Of a DNA stretch of 64,000 bases, positions 35,869-44,058 are shown piece by piece. This DNA comes from JADJPO01 sp963750395 (lineage in GTDB: Bacteria; Actinomycetota; Actinomycetes; Actinomycetales; Kineosporiaceae). The notes under the pieces were generated by a model. That model worked only from the letters and a program-made list of their open reading frames with translations. It made no database searches and was not told where the DNA came from. Location of the stretch: the NCBI GenBank assembly GCA_963750395.1, contig CAVVQM010000007.1, positions 62,001 through 126,000 of the forward strand. Direction: 5' to 3'. Made by a program: the position numbers and the translations under genes. Positions within the stretch are counted from its first letter, which is position 1. Every line of letters begins with the position of its first letter.

Positions 35869-36761
35869 ACGCCGTGCCCGAGAACCCGTCCGAGCGCTCG
35901 CCGAGCTCGACCCGAGCTGCCTGAGCTGCCTGAGCTGCCTCGAGCTGACCGGCCTGATCGAGTTGGCGGAGAACACCGCTCGCGAGGCCGCGGAGTTCGT
36001 GGCCGGTTCCAGAGCCGGAGACGGTGAGGGTCGACGGCACCAAGTCCAGCCCGACGGATGTGGTCACCGCGATGGACCGGGCATCGGAGGAGCTGATCCG
36101 TCGTCGTATCGGCCGCAACCGGCCGGACGACGCCATCTTCGGTGAGGAGGGCGGCCACGCGCGCGGCGCGAGCGGGCTGACCTGGCTCGTGGATCCCATC
36201 GACGGCACGGTCAACTACCTGTACGGGATCGAGGCCTTCGCGGTCAGCGTGGCCGTGGTGACCGGCGACCCGGCCGTCGCCGGGCGCTGGCAGCCCCTGG
36301 CGGGGTGCGTCGTGGCCGTCTCCTCGGGCACGACCTGGACGGCGGGTGCCGGGCGCGGCGCCTACCGCGACGGAGTCACGATCACGATGCCGCCGCCCGC
36401 CGCGCTGGATCAGGCTCTGGTCGGCACCGGCTTCGGCTACCGGCCGCAGCGGCGCCGGCTTCAGGCCGAGGTGCTTCTCGAGGTCCTGCCACGCGTGCGC
36501 GACGTGCGGCGGATCGGCAGTGCCGCGCTGGACCTCTGCGCGGTCGCCGACGGGAGACTCGATGCGTACTACGAACGGGGACTGCACCCGTGGGACCTGG
36601 CCGCCGGGATGCTCCTCGTGTCCGAGGCCGGTGGTGGGGTGACCGGCCTGCGCGGAACACCGCCGTCGACCGACATGGTGGTTGCCGCGAGGGCGCCCCT
36701 GCTGCAGGAGCTCACCCGGGTCCTGGAGGGCGCGGGCGCCGACCGGCCGGACTCAGACTGA
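35865..36761 (+). CDS. inositol monophosphatase family protein, 5' part frameshifted
   Basis: A Mg2+-dependent phosphatase of the inositol-monophosphatase fold. GEEGG and WLVDPIDGTVNYLYG (metal sites) and HPWDLAAGMLLVSEAGG are intact in the frame that ends at 36761. The N-terminal helix ELAENTAREAAEFVAGSRA lies in another frame, joined by removing one g at about 36017-36018, after which VRVDGTKSSPTDVVTAMD follows. The ATG at 35865, overlapping the hemH stop, is in a third frame, so a second compensating shift or a different start is needed. A 9-bp repeat near 35914-35940 complicates the region. Substrate not determined. Confidence 0.78.
35914..35940. repeat. three tandem 9-bp units in the 5' coding region
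   Basis: gagctgcct repeated three times, with a degenerate fourth (gagctgacc). In the reading frame of the N-terminal helix it encodes Ser-Cys-Leu repeats (SCLSCLSCLEL), not a feature of the phosphatase family, so it looks like a recent in-frame expansion. Confidence 0.9.
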
Positions 36762-36763
36762 CT

Positions 36764-36823
36764 CAGCCGACGGCCGGATCCGTCAGCCGACGGCCGGATC
36801 CGTCAGCCGACGGCCAGATCCGT
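36764..36823. repeat. three tandem 20-bp units across a stop codon
   Basis: cagccgacggccggatccgt is repeated at 36764-36783, 36784-36803 and, with one change, 36804-36823. The third unit encodes the last residues of the minus-strand hypothetical gene, its stop codon straddles units 2 and 3, and the other units lie beyond the stop. The array starts 2 bp after the stop of the convergent phosphatase gene. Confidence 0.95.
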
Positions 36824-37060
36824 CAGATCGATCGGACCGGTCATGTGTAGTGCGGGAGCCGTGTGGCCGTGACGGGCCAAGATCTGCTGTGCCTCGTCCA
36901 CCGGCACACCGTGGTCGGCCGCCAGCCTGACCAGGGATTCGAGTTCGCCGAGGTGAACGTCGACCAGGTAGTGGTCGCCGCCGTCGACAGCCTCGTCCAA
37001 CTGCCGTTCGAGATTCGCCACGCGGGTCCTGATCATCTGCTGGAAACCGATCACGATCAC
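36803..37060 (-). CDS. small hypothetical protein
   Basis: 85 residues, mostly helical: MIRTRVANLERQLDEAVDGGDHYLVDVHLGELESLVRLA looks like an amphipathic two-helix hairpin, then VDEAQQILARHGH. I do not recognise a family. GGAGG lies just before GTG codons at 37060 and 37054; the second has better spacing. The C-terminus is encoded by the last copy of a 20-bp tandem array. The coding case rests on codon usage, ribosome site and amphipathic pattern only. Confidence 0.6.
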   Translation of the reverse strand: MIVIGFQQMIRTRVANLERQLDEAVDGGDHYLVDVHLGELESLVRLAADHGVPVDEAQQILARHGHTAPALHMTGPIDLTDLAVG

Positions 37061-37364
37061 CTCCGCTCGTCACTGCCGGGTGCTGCGTCGTGCCCCGACC
37101 GGGAAGTGACCGACCTTACGCGAGGAGGTCGGCCTCCACGACCCCCTGGGAGAACTTGACCACCGTCACACGGTGGATGGGTTCGCCACGGTGCCGATGA
37201 TGGTGCACAATCGGCCAGCGCGCGGGCACAAAAGCCGTAGCCGCCGCGTTACGCGTGCGGACGGTTGCTCGGGAACTGTTGGGACGTCGGCATCCGCAAT
37301 CCCGCGCACCGTGAGCTTGACGTGCAACGGACTCAGGACTTCTTGCTTTCAGGAGAGTGACCCA
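37061..37364. other. intergenic region with a perfect inverted repeat
   Basis: 304 bp between divergent genes with no gene visible. CCACCGT (37160-37166) and ACGGTGG (37170-37176) form a perfect 7-bp inverted repeat with a 3-bp loop, either an operator or a small hairpin. AGGAGAG at 37351-37357 is the ribosome site of the downstream DUF4193 gene. Confidence 0.6.
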
Positions 37365-37664
37365 ATGGCGACGGATTACGACGCGCCGCGCAAGACCGAT
37401 GACGAGCTCAGCGAGGACTCCATCGAGGAGCTCAAGTCGCGGCGTGTCGACAAGGGCATGGGGGCGGTCGACGAGGACGAGACCGAGGCCGCCGAGGGCT
37501 TCGAGCTGCCCGGTGCCGACCTGTCCAACGAAGAGCTGTCGGTCCGCGTGCTGCCCCGCCAGGCCGATGAGTTCACGTGCTCGAGCTGCTTCCTGGTCCA
37601 TCACCGCAGTCAGCTGGCCAAGCACGAGGGCGGTCTACCGGTCTGCCGGGAGTGCGCGGCCTGA
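37365..37664 (+). CDS. DUF4193 family zinc-ribbon protein
   Basis: 99 residues. An acidic N-terminal half (KTDDELSEDSIEELKSRR, ELPGADLSNEELSVRVLP) and a C-terminal CSSCFLVHHRSQ...CRECAA, giving two CxxC pairs that should bind zinc. This is the common actinobacterial DUF4193 protein encoded near dut. Function unknown; it may contact RNA polymerase or nucleic acid like other small zinc ribbons, but that is speculation. Confidence 0.9.
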   Translation: MATDYDAPRKTDDELSEDSIEELKSRRVDKGMGAVDEDETEAAEGFELPGADLSNEELSVRVLPRQADEFTCSSCFLVHHRSQLAKHEGGLPVCRECAA

Positions 37665-37709
37665 CCGGCGACGCTCACCCACGGGTCGCGCCTGGTCGCG
37701 GCCCGTGGG

Positions 37710-38147
37710 TCAGGCGCGTTCCTCGAGCAGGGCCAGGGCCAGTCGCTCCGGGTGCCTGCTGGAGATGAGCCAATAGGGGGTGGGGTCCTGGGGGTCGGTC
37801 AGTTCGACCCGGATCCCGCCCGGAATCCACCCGCGCAGGCAGAGGTGGGCCCTCGCGTCCAGATCGGGCCCGTGTGCGTGACGCATCAGGGCCGGATCCA
37901 GCACCTGGACCTCGCCGGTCAGCGCGACGGGGATCGAGGCCCGGCCGGCCTGCAGCCGACCGTCGGCGACGGCGACGGTCGGGGTGCTGCGGATCAGAAG
38001 CGCGAGCAACACCGCCGCGACGAGGACCGCGGTCGCAACGGCTACGGTCTGTCCCACCGGCCACAGGCTCAGGCCGAAGCCCAGGCCCATCACCACGGCG
38101 ACGGCCCAGATCCAGCCGGCGGGGTGCAGTCGTTCCGAATAACGCAT
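37710..38147 (-). CDS. DUF3093 membrane protein
   Basis: 145 residues. Two adjacent hydrophobic helices at the N-terminus (WIWAVAVVMGLGFGLSLWPVG and AVATAVLVAAVLLALLI), then a cytoplasmic domain with LRGWIPGGIRVELTDPQDPTPYWLISSRHPERLA, the family hallmark. Role unknown. Its ATG overlaps an ATG on the opposite strand (cat/atg at 38145-38148), and its first codons overlie the dut ribosome binding site. Confidence 0.9.
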   Translation of the reverse strand: MRYSERLHPAGWIWAVAVVMGLGFGLSLWPVGQTVAVATAVLVAAVLLALLIRSTPTVAVADGRLQAGRASIPVALTGEVQVLDPALMRHAHGPDLDARAHLCLRGWIPGGIRVELTDPQDPTPYWLISSRHPERLALALLEERA

Positions 38148-38157
38148 GGAGGACAGC

Positions 38158-38643
38158 GTGGCACGTGACCTGCCGGTGCCGACCCGGCGCCTCGACCCGG
38201 GGCTCCCGTTGCCCTCCTACGCCAGGGACGGTGACGCGGGGGCGGACCTGTTCGCCGCGGTCGATGTGCAACTCGCCCCAGGGGAGCGCAGCGTGGTCCC
38301 CACCGGGGTGGCGATCGCCCTGCCACCGGGCTACGCCGGGTTCGTGCACCCTCGGTCGGGACTGGCCGCCCGGCACGGGGTTACGGTGGTCAATGCGCCC
38401 GGCACGATCGACGCGGGCTATCGCGGGGAGATCATGGTCACGCTGCTGAACACGGACCGACGAGAGCCGGTCCGGCTCCGCCGCGGTGACCGCATCGCCC
38501 AGCTCGTGGTCTCGCCGATCGAGAGCGTGTCGTTCGTGGAGGTGACCGACCTGGCGTCATCCGAGCGCGGGGAGGCGGGGTTCGGTTCGACCGGGGGTTT
38601 CGACGTGGGGCAGGGACGGGAACGGAAGGACGGGACGTCGTGA
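38158..38643 (+). CDS. dut: dUTP diphosphatase
   Basis: Hydrolyses dUTP to dUMP and PPi, keeping uracil out of DNA. Trimeric all-beta dUTPase with motif 1 DAGADLFA, motif 2 HPRSGLAARHG, motif 3 NAPGTIDAGYRGEI, motif 4 RRGDRIAQLVV and motif 5 GEAGFGSTGGF. I choose GTG 38158, which has GGAGG at 38148-38152, over the ATG at 38146, giving 161 residues. It overlaps the following DUF3710 gene by GTGA. Confidence 0.94.
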   Translation: MARDLPVPTRRLDPGLPLPSYARDGDAGADLFAAVDVQLAPGERSVVPTGVAIALPPGYAGFVHPRSGLAARHGVTVVNAPGTIDAGYRGEIMVTLLNTDRREPVRLRRGDRIAQLVVSPIESVSFVEVTDLASSERGEAGFGSTGGFDVGQGRERKDGTS

Positions 38644-39410
38644 GGCTGTTTGGTCGTCGGTCGGGCGGGGAGAGGGCCGCCGAGCCCGACACGGAGTTCG
38701 ACCCGGATCTCGAGGCCGTGCCGGAGGCGGACGCCGAGGGGTCCGAACAGGACCTGCCCGCTCGCCCGGGGCTCTCGGCGCGTCCGGACGGTCCGTGGGA
38801 CGTCACCGAGCGGGACGAGAGCGTGGGATACGTCGACCTCGGCGCGCTGCGGCTGCGTGGCCGTGAGGGCATGGAGTTGCGTCTGGACGTCGAGGAGTCC
38901 AGCGGGTCGGTCACCGCCGCGACCATCCAGCTGGGGGGGTCGGCGGTTCAGCTGCAGGCCTTCGCGGCGCCTCGAAGCGAGGGGCTGTGGCCCGAGATCC
39001 GCAGCGAGATCGTCTCGGGGATCATCGGTCAGGGCGGTTCGGCGGACGAGCAGGCGGGCGTCTTCGGCACCGAGGTACTGGCTCGGATCCCGGTGGTCAG
39101 CCCGGATGGCCGAACCGGGCATCAGCCCGCCCGCTTCGCCGGGATCGACGGTCCGCGCTGGTTCCTGCGTGCCGTGTTCCACGGTCCGGCGGTCAGCGAG
39201 GCGCAGGCCGCCCTGGAGTTGGAGTCCGTGGTCCGCGACGTGGTCGTGGTTCGTGGCCCCGAGGCGATGGCACCCCGCGATCTGCTGCCGCTGACCCTGC
39301 CCCGAGAGATCACCGGCCAGTCGGATGAGGGGGACGGCGAGGAGCAGGCCTCGGAGCGCGAGAGCCTGGATCCGTTCCGGCGAGGCCCGGAGATCACCGA
39401 GGTCCGCTGA
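38640..39410 (+). CDS. DUF3710 family protein
   Basis: 256 residues. A disordered acidic N-terminal third precedes the conserved domain with GYVDLGALRLRG, VQLQAFAAPRSEGLWPEIRSEI and PRWFLRAVFHGPA. The family is actinobacterial and always close to dut; function not known. Translationally coupled to dut by a GTGA overlap. A 48-bp gap separates it from the OB-fold gene. Confidence 0.9.
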   Translation: MRLFGRRSGGERAAEPDTEFDPDLEAVPEADAEGSEQDLPARPGLSARPDGPWDVTERDESVGYVDLGALRLRGREGMELRLDVEESSGSVTAATIQLGGSAVQLQAFAAPRSEGLWPEIRSEIVSGIIGQGGSADEQAGVFGTEVLARIPVVSPDGRTGHQPARFAGIDGPRWFLRAVFHGPAVSEAQAALELESVVRDVVVVRGPEAMAPRDLLPLTLPREITGQSDEGDGEEQASERESLDPFRRGPEITEVR

Positions 39411-39458
39411 CGTTCGCCTCGGTATCGGTCCGTCCCGCGCTGACCTAGTCTGGAAGAC

Positions 39459-39836
39459 ATGTCGACCCAGTCCCCCTCCCGCTTCCGTGCAGCCCTGTCC
39501 CGGATGGTGGCTCCGCAGGACCAGGTGCACGCGGAGGAGGAACACGAACGTGCCGCCGGGATGGGCGGGACGCCCATCGCCGAGGTGGCCAACCGCAGTC
39601 GGGCCACCATGTGCGGCACCCTGCGTTCGGTGACCCTGCGCCCCCGGGCGGGTACCCCTGCACTGGAGGCACTGCTCTACGACGGAACCGGCGTCGTCCG
39701 GGTGATCTGGCTGGGGCGTCGCCAGATCGTCGGCATCGAGCCCGGTCGCCGGATCCGGATCGAGGGGATGGTCAGCGACTGCGACGGCGAGCCGTCGGTG
39801 TTCAACCCGCGCTACGAACTCGTCGCCCGTGACTGA
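39459..39836 (+). CDS. OB-fold nucleic-acid-binding domain protein
   Basis: 125 residues. The OB-fold strands run from MCGTLRSVTLRPRAGTPALEA through LYDGTGVVRVIWLGRRQIVGI to RRIRIEGMVS and NPRYEL, similar to the RecG/aspartyl-tRNA-synthetase-like OB family found in this actinobacterial cluster. It may bind single-stranded nucleic acid. Its stop overlaps the DUF3159 start (GTGACTGA). Confidence 0.88.
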   Translation: MSTQSPSRFRAALSRMVAPQDQVHAEEEHERAAGMGGTPIAEVANRSRATMCGTLRSVTLRPRAGTPALEALLYDGTGVVRVIWLGRRQIVGIEPGRRIRIEGMVSDCDGEPSVFNPRYELVARD

Positions 39837-40528
39837 CCGCGGGGCGCCCCCGCCGCGTCGGGGTGCGCTGGCCGAGGCGGTCGGGGACCAGTTCTCGTTG
39901 GAGAAGTCGATCGGGGGCGCTCGGGGCATCCTCGAGTCCGTCGTCCCGATCACACTCTTCTCGGTCGTGTACGGGCTCACCCAGGACCTGAGACTGTCCT
40001 GTGTCGTCGCGCTGGTGCCCTCGGTCGTCTTCGCGCTGCTGCGGATCGTCCGCCGAGAGCCCTTGACCCAGGCCCTGTCCGGAGTCCTGGGGGTGGCCAT
40101 CGGGGCGTACCTGGCGCTGCGCACCGGCCGGTCCGAGAACTTCTTCCTGCCCTCGATCCTCAAGAACACCGCCTATGGCGCGGCCTACGCGGTGTCGGTC
40201 GTGGTGCGGTGGCCCCTGGTCGGGGTGGTCCTGGGGTTCGCTCTCGGGCGAGTCGACCCACTGGCGTCAGGTGCCCGCGAGGTTGCGCGCCTACTCTCAG
40301 GCGACGTGGTTGTGGGTGGGCATGTTCGGCATCCGGCTGATGGTGCAGATCCCGTTGTACCTGCTCGGGATGACGGCCACGCTGGGCCTGGCGAACGTGC
40401 CCCTCGGTCTACCGCTGTTCGCCCTGGTCGCCTATCTGACGTGGCGAGTCATCCGGCGCGTTCCGGTGGCCCGCCCGGACGGACTCCTCGAGGACCGGCC
40501 GAGCTCAGGAGTGGCCGGGGCTGAGTAG
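39829..40528 (+). CDS. DUF3159 membrane protein, one frameshift
   Basis: About 232 residues after correction. SIGGARGILESVVPITLFSV at the N-terminus and several hydrophobic helices (ALSGVLGVAIGAYLAL, VVRWPLVGVVLGFALG) are typical of DUF3159. The frame breaks at 40246-40248, where ggg appears for gg; removing one g gives GESTHWRQVPARLRAYSQAT, matching the family, and continues to the stop at 40528. Function unknown. The end overlaps the convergent trkA-type gene (stop at 40505) by 24 bp. Confidence 0.85.
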
Positions 40529-41170
40529 AGCCTGGAGCTCGTCCTCGGACTCGGGCACCGTCACGAACATCAGCTCGTCGTTGGCCTCCAGGGTGTCGTC
40601 CCTGCTGGGCGCGATCGGCATGTCCGAGCGGATGATCGCCACCAGGACGGTGTCGGGCGGCCATTCGATGTCCCCGACCAGGGTGCCGACCACCGGTGCG
40701 TCGGCGGGCAGGGTGAGTTCGACCATGTTCGCCTGGCTCTGCTGGAAGGTGAAGATCCGCACCAGATCGCCGATCGAGACGGCCTCCTCGACGAGGGCCG
40801 TCATCAGACGTGGTGTGGACACCGCGACGTCCACGCCCCAGGCCTCGTCGAACATCCACTCGTTCCTCGGGTTGTTCACCCTCGCCACGGTCCTCGGGAC
40901 GCCGTACTCGGTCTTGGCCAACAGGGAGATGACCAGATTCGCCTTGTCGTCGCCGGTCGCCGCGACCACGACGTCGCAGTCCGCCAGACCCGCCTCGGCC
41001 AGGGATGTCGATTCGCAGGCGTCCGCCAGCAGCCACTGCGCCTCGGGCACGCGGGACACCTCGATCGCGTCCGGGTTGCGGTCGACCAGCAGGACGTCGT
41101 GGCCGTTGCCGATCAGTTCCTCGGCGATCGAGCGGCCGACGATGCCGGCGCCCGCGATCACTACTCGCAT
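40505..41170 (-). CDS. TrkA family potassium uptake regulatory subunit (second of pair)
   Basis: 221 residues. An RCK_N Rossmann domain (VVIAGAGIVGRSIAEEL, VLLVDRNP, CDVVVAATGDDKANLV) and a C-terminal RCK_C domain (VGDIEWPPDTVLVAIIRS). It gates a K+ channel or Trk transporter by binding NAD(H) or ATP. Second gene of a two-gene trkA operon; its ATG (41170) overlaps the stop of the first. No membrane K+ pore gene is adjacent unless the divergent APC permease serves this role. Confidence 0.9.
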   Translation of the reverse strand: MRVVIAGAGIVGRSIAEELIGNGHDVLLVDRNPDAIEVSRVPEAQWLLADACESTSLAEAGLADCDVVVAATGDDKANLVISLLAKTEYGVPRTVARVNNPRNEWMFDEAWGVDVAVSTPRLMTALVEEAVSIGDLVRIFTFQQSQANMVELTLPADAPVVGTLVGDIEWPPDTVLVAIIRSDMPIAPSRDDTLEANDELMFVTVPESEDELQALLSPGHS

Positions 41171-41838
41171 CAGTTGCCTCCCGGAGCCGGCGCCGCCGCG
41201 AGCACGGACTCTGCCTCGGGCAGATCGGTCTCCTTGACCATCAGGTGGACGAGGTCACCTTCCTGATACACCGTCTGGTCGTGGGGGACGATGCCCTCGC
41301 CGAGCCTGGTGATGAAGGCGACGCGGGATTGCGTGGCCGCCTCGATGACCCGCATCCGTTGACCGACCCAGCTCGGGTGGACGTTGATCTCGGCCAGCAC
41401 CAGGATGCCCGAGGCGTCGCGGAACTCCGAGGCGGCCCCGACCGGAAGCAGCCGGCGTACGATCTGGTCCGCGGTCCAGCGCACGGTCGCGACCGTGGGA
41501 ATGCCCAGCCGCTGGTACACCTCGGCGCGACCCGGGTCGTAGATCCTGGCCACCACGTTCGAGACCCCGAAGACCTCGCGGGCGACCCGCGCCGCGAGGA
41601 TGTTCGAGTTGTCGCCACTGCTCACTGCGGCGAAGGCGTACGCCTCGTCGATGCCGGCCTGCTGAAGGACCGTCCGATCGAAGCCGACCCCGGTCACCCG
41701 GCGCCCCTCGAACTGGCTGCCGAGCCGGCGGAACGCATCCTGGTTCTGGTCCACGATCGACACGGTGTGACCGCGGCCCTCGACCATCTGCGCCAAGGTG
41801 GCTCCGGTCCGGCCGCAACCCATGATCACGAAATGCAC
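41170..41838 (-). CDS. TrkA family potassium uptake regulatory subunit (first of pair)
   Basis: 222 residues: RCK_N (HFVIMGCGRTGATLAQMVE, VSIVDQNQDAF, AVSSGDNSNILAARVA) and RCK_C (EINVHPSWVGQRMRVIEA, VYQEGDLVHLMV). With its downstream paralogue it resembles the CeoB/CeoC pair of mycobacteria. The two probably form a heteromeric ring on a cation transporter. Transcribed divergently from the APC permease that starts about 120 bp away. Confidence 0.9.
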   Translation of the reverse strand: MHFVIMGCGRTGATLAQMVEGRGHTVSIVDQNQDAFRRLGSQFEGRRVTGVGFDRTVLQQAGIDEAYAFAAVSSGDNSNILAARVAREVFGVSNVVARIYDPGRAEVYQRLGIPTVATVRWTADQIVRRLLPVGAASEFRDASGILVLAEINVHPSWVGQRMRVIEAATQSRVAFITRLGEGIVPHDQTVYQEGDLVHLMVKETDLPEAESVLAAAPAPGGN

Positions 41839-41959
41839 GGCCCCTGATCTCCTTCGCTCGCTGAGCCCGGCCGTCGTTCACCGGGCCCGGGGCGCCGTAG
41901 GCCCGAATGACGGGATCCGACTCGCTGCCCGACGCTACACGCACCGCCCCGCCCCTACG

Positions 41960-44058
41960 ATGCCCAGCGTGGCAATGTTCACCGACGCCCTGAAGCGGCT
42001 GCTGGTCGGGCGGCCGTTCCGCAGCGAGTCCCTGTCGGAGACCCTGCTGCCGAAGCGGATCGCCCTGCCGGTGTTCGCCTCGGACGCCCTCTCGTCCGTG
42101 GCCTACGCACCGGACGAGATCTTCCTGACCCTGGCCTTCGCCGGCTCGGCCGCCTACATCGCCTCGCCGTGGGTGGGCGTCTTCGTGGCGTTCGTCATGG
42201 GCGTGGTGGTGATGTCCTACCGCCAGAACGTGCATGCCTACCCGTCGGGGGGCGGCGACTACGAGGTGGCCACCACCAACCTGGGCGTTCCTGCCGGGCT
42301 CGGCGTGGCCAGCGCCCTCCTGGTGGACTACGTGCTCACCGTGGCCGTGTCGGTCTCCTCCGGTGCCCAGTACGCGAGCTCGGCCATCCCGGCGCTGCGT
42401 GAGCACGAGGCCACGTTCGCGGTGGTCGTCGTCGTCCTGCTGACCGCGGTCAATCTGCGGGGGGTGCGCGAGTCGGGCACGGCCCTGGCGGTTCCGACCT
42501 ATGCGTTCATGGTCGCGATCCTGGGTATGGCCGCCTACGGCTGGTACCGGTTGGTGGCCGGCACCCTGCCTGCCGTGGAGAGCTCGGAGCTGACCGTCGT
42601 CCCCTTGCCCGACTACGAACAGGGCATGATCGGTCTGGGTTGGGCCTTCCTGCTGCTGCGGGCGTTCTCATCGGGCTGTGCCGCCCTGACGGGGGTCGAG
42701 GCGATCAGCAACGGCGTGCCGGCCTTCCGCCGTCCCAAGAGCCGCAACGCCGCCACCACGCTCGCGATGCTCGGTGCGATCGCGGTGGTCATGATGCTGT
42801 CGATGATCGTGCTCGCCCAGAAGATGCACATCCGCTACGTGGAGGAGCCCGCCACGCAGCTGCTGCGCGACGGAGTGCCGGTGGGCCCGGACTACGAGCA
42901 GAACCCGGTGATCGGACAGATTGCGCGAGCCCTGTTCGCGGACGTCCCGGTGATCTTCTACTTCGTGGCCGCCGTCACCGGACTGATCCTGGTGCTCGCC
43001 GCGAACACCGCGTTCAACGGGTTCCCCGTGCTCGGCTCGATCCTGGCCCGCGACAACCTCCTGCCCCGTCAGCTGCACACCCGGGGCGACCGGCTGGCCT
43101 TCAGCAACGGCATCCTGACCCTTGCGGCCGGGGCGATCGCCCTGATCCTGGCCTTCGACGCCGAGGTCACCAAGCTGATCCAGCTCTACATCGTCGGGGT
43201 GTTCATCGCCTTCACCCTGAGCCAGGCCGGGATGGTCCGGCACTGGACGGCGCTGCTGCGCACCGAGACCGAACCGGCCGTGCGGCGGCGGATGATCAGG
43301 TCGAGGGCGGTGAACGCGGTCGGGGTCAGCGTGACCGGGCTGGTCCTGATCATCGTCATGATCACCAAGTTCGTTCACGGCGCCTACCTCGCCCTGTTCG
43401 CGATGAGCTGCCCTCTACCTGATCATGCTCGGGATCCGCAAGCACTACCAGGCCGTGAACACCGAGCTGGCGGTCGCGCAGGAGACCAAGGCCCGCCAGC
43501 TGCCCTCCCGCGTGCACGCCATCGTGCTGGTGTCCAAGATCCACAAGCCGACGCTGCGGGCCCTCGCCTACGCCCGGGCGGCCCGCCCGTCGGTCCTGGA
43601 GGCCGTGACCGTCGTGACCGATCCGGAGCAGACGGCGGCGTTGCAGCGGCAGTGGGACGAGCTCGACGTCCCGGTCCGGCTGCGCGAACTGGACTCGCCG
43701 TACCGGGAGATCGTCCGGCCGGTGGTCGACTACGTGCAAGGGCATCCGCAGGGAGAGCCCTCGCGATCTGGTGGTCGTCTACGTCCCGGAGTACGTGGTG
43801 GGCCACTGGTGGGAGAACCTCCTGCACAACCAGAGTGCGCTCAGGCTCAAGACCCGGCTGCGCTACATCACGGGGGTCGTCGTGGCCAGCGTGCCCTGGC
43901 AGCTGCAGTCCTCCGCCGGACACGAGGAGCGTGACGACCTGATGCCCCAGTTGGTGATGCGCGCCATGCAGGAGGACGACCGCCCGCCCGCCGGTACATC
44001 CGGGATCCAGGCCCCCACCGGCGCCGAGGACGACGGCAAGCCCGGCCCGCGGCGATGA
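41960..44058 (+). CDS. APC family permease, two frameshifts
   Basis: About 698 residues after correction. The N-terminal two-thirds has around 12 hydrophobic helices (ALPVFASDALSSVAYAPDEI, YPSGGGDYEVATTNLG, LTGVEAISNGVPAF), the signature of actinobacterial APC-superfamily permeases sometimes compared with KUP K+ transporters. The last 200 residues are a cytoplasmic domain. The frame shifts at 43411-43413 (ccc for cc) and at 43740-43742 (ggg for gg); removing single bases restores LYLIMLGIRKHYQ and SPRDLVVVYVPEYVVGHWWE. Next to two trkA genes a role in cation uptake is attractive, but amino acids are possible. The stop overlaps the next gene (ATGA). Confidence 0.85.
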
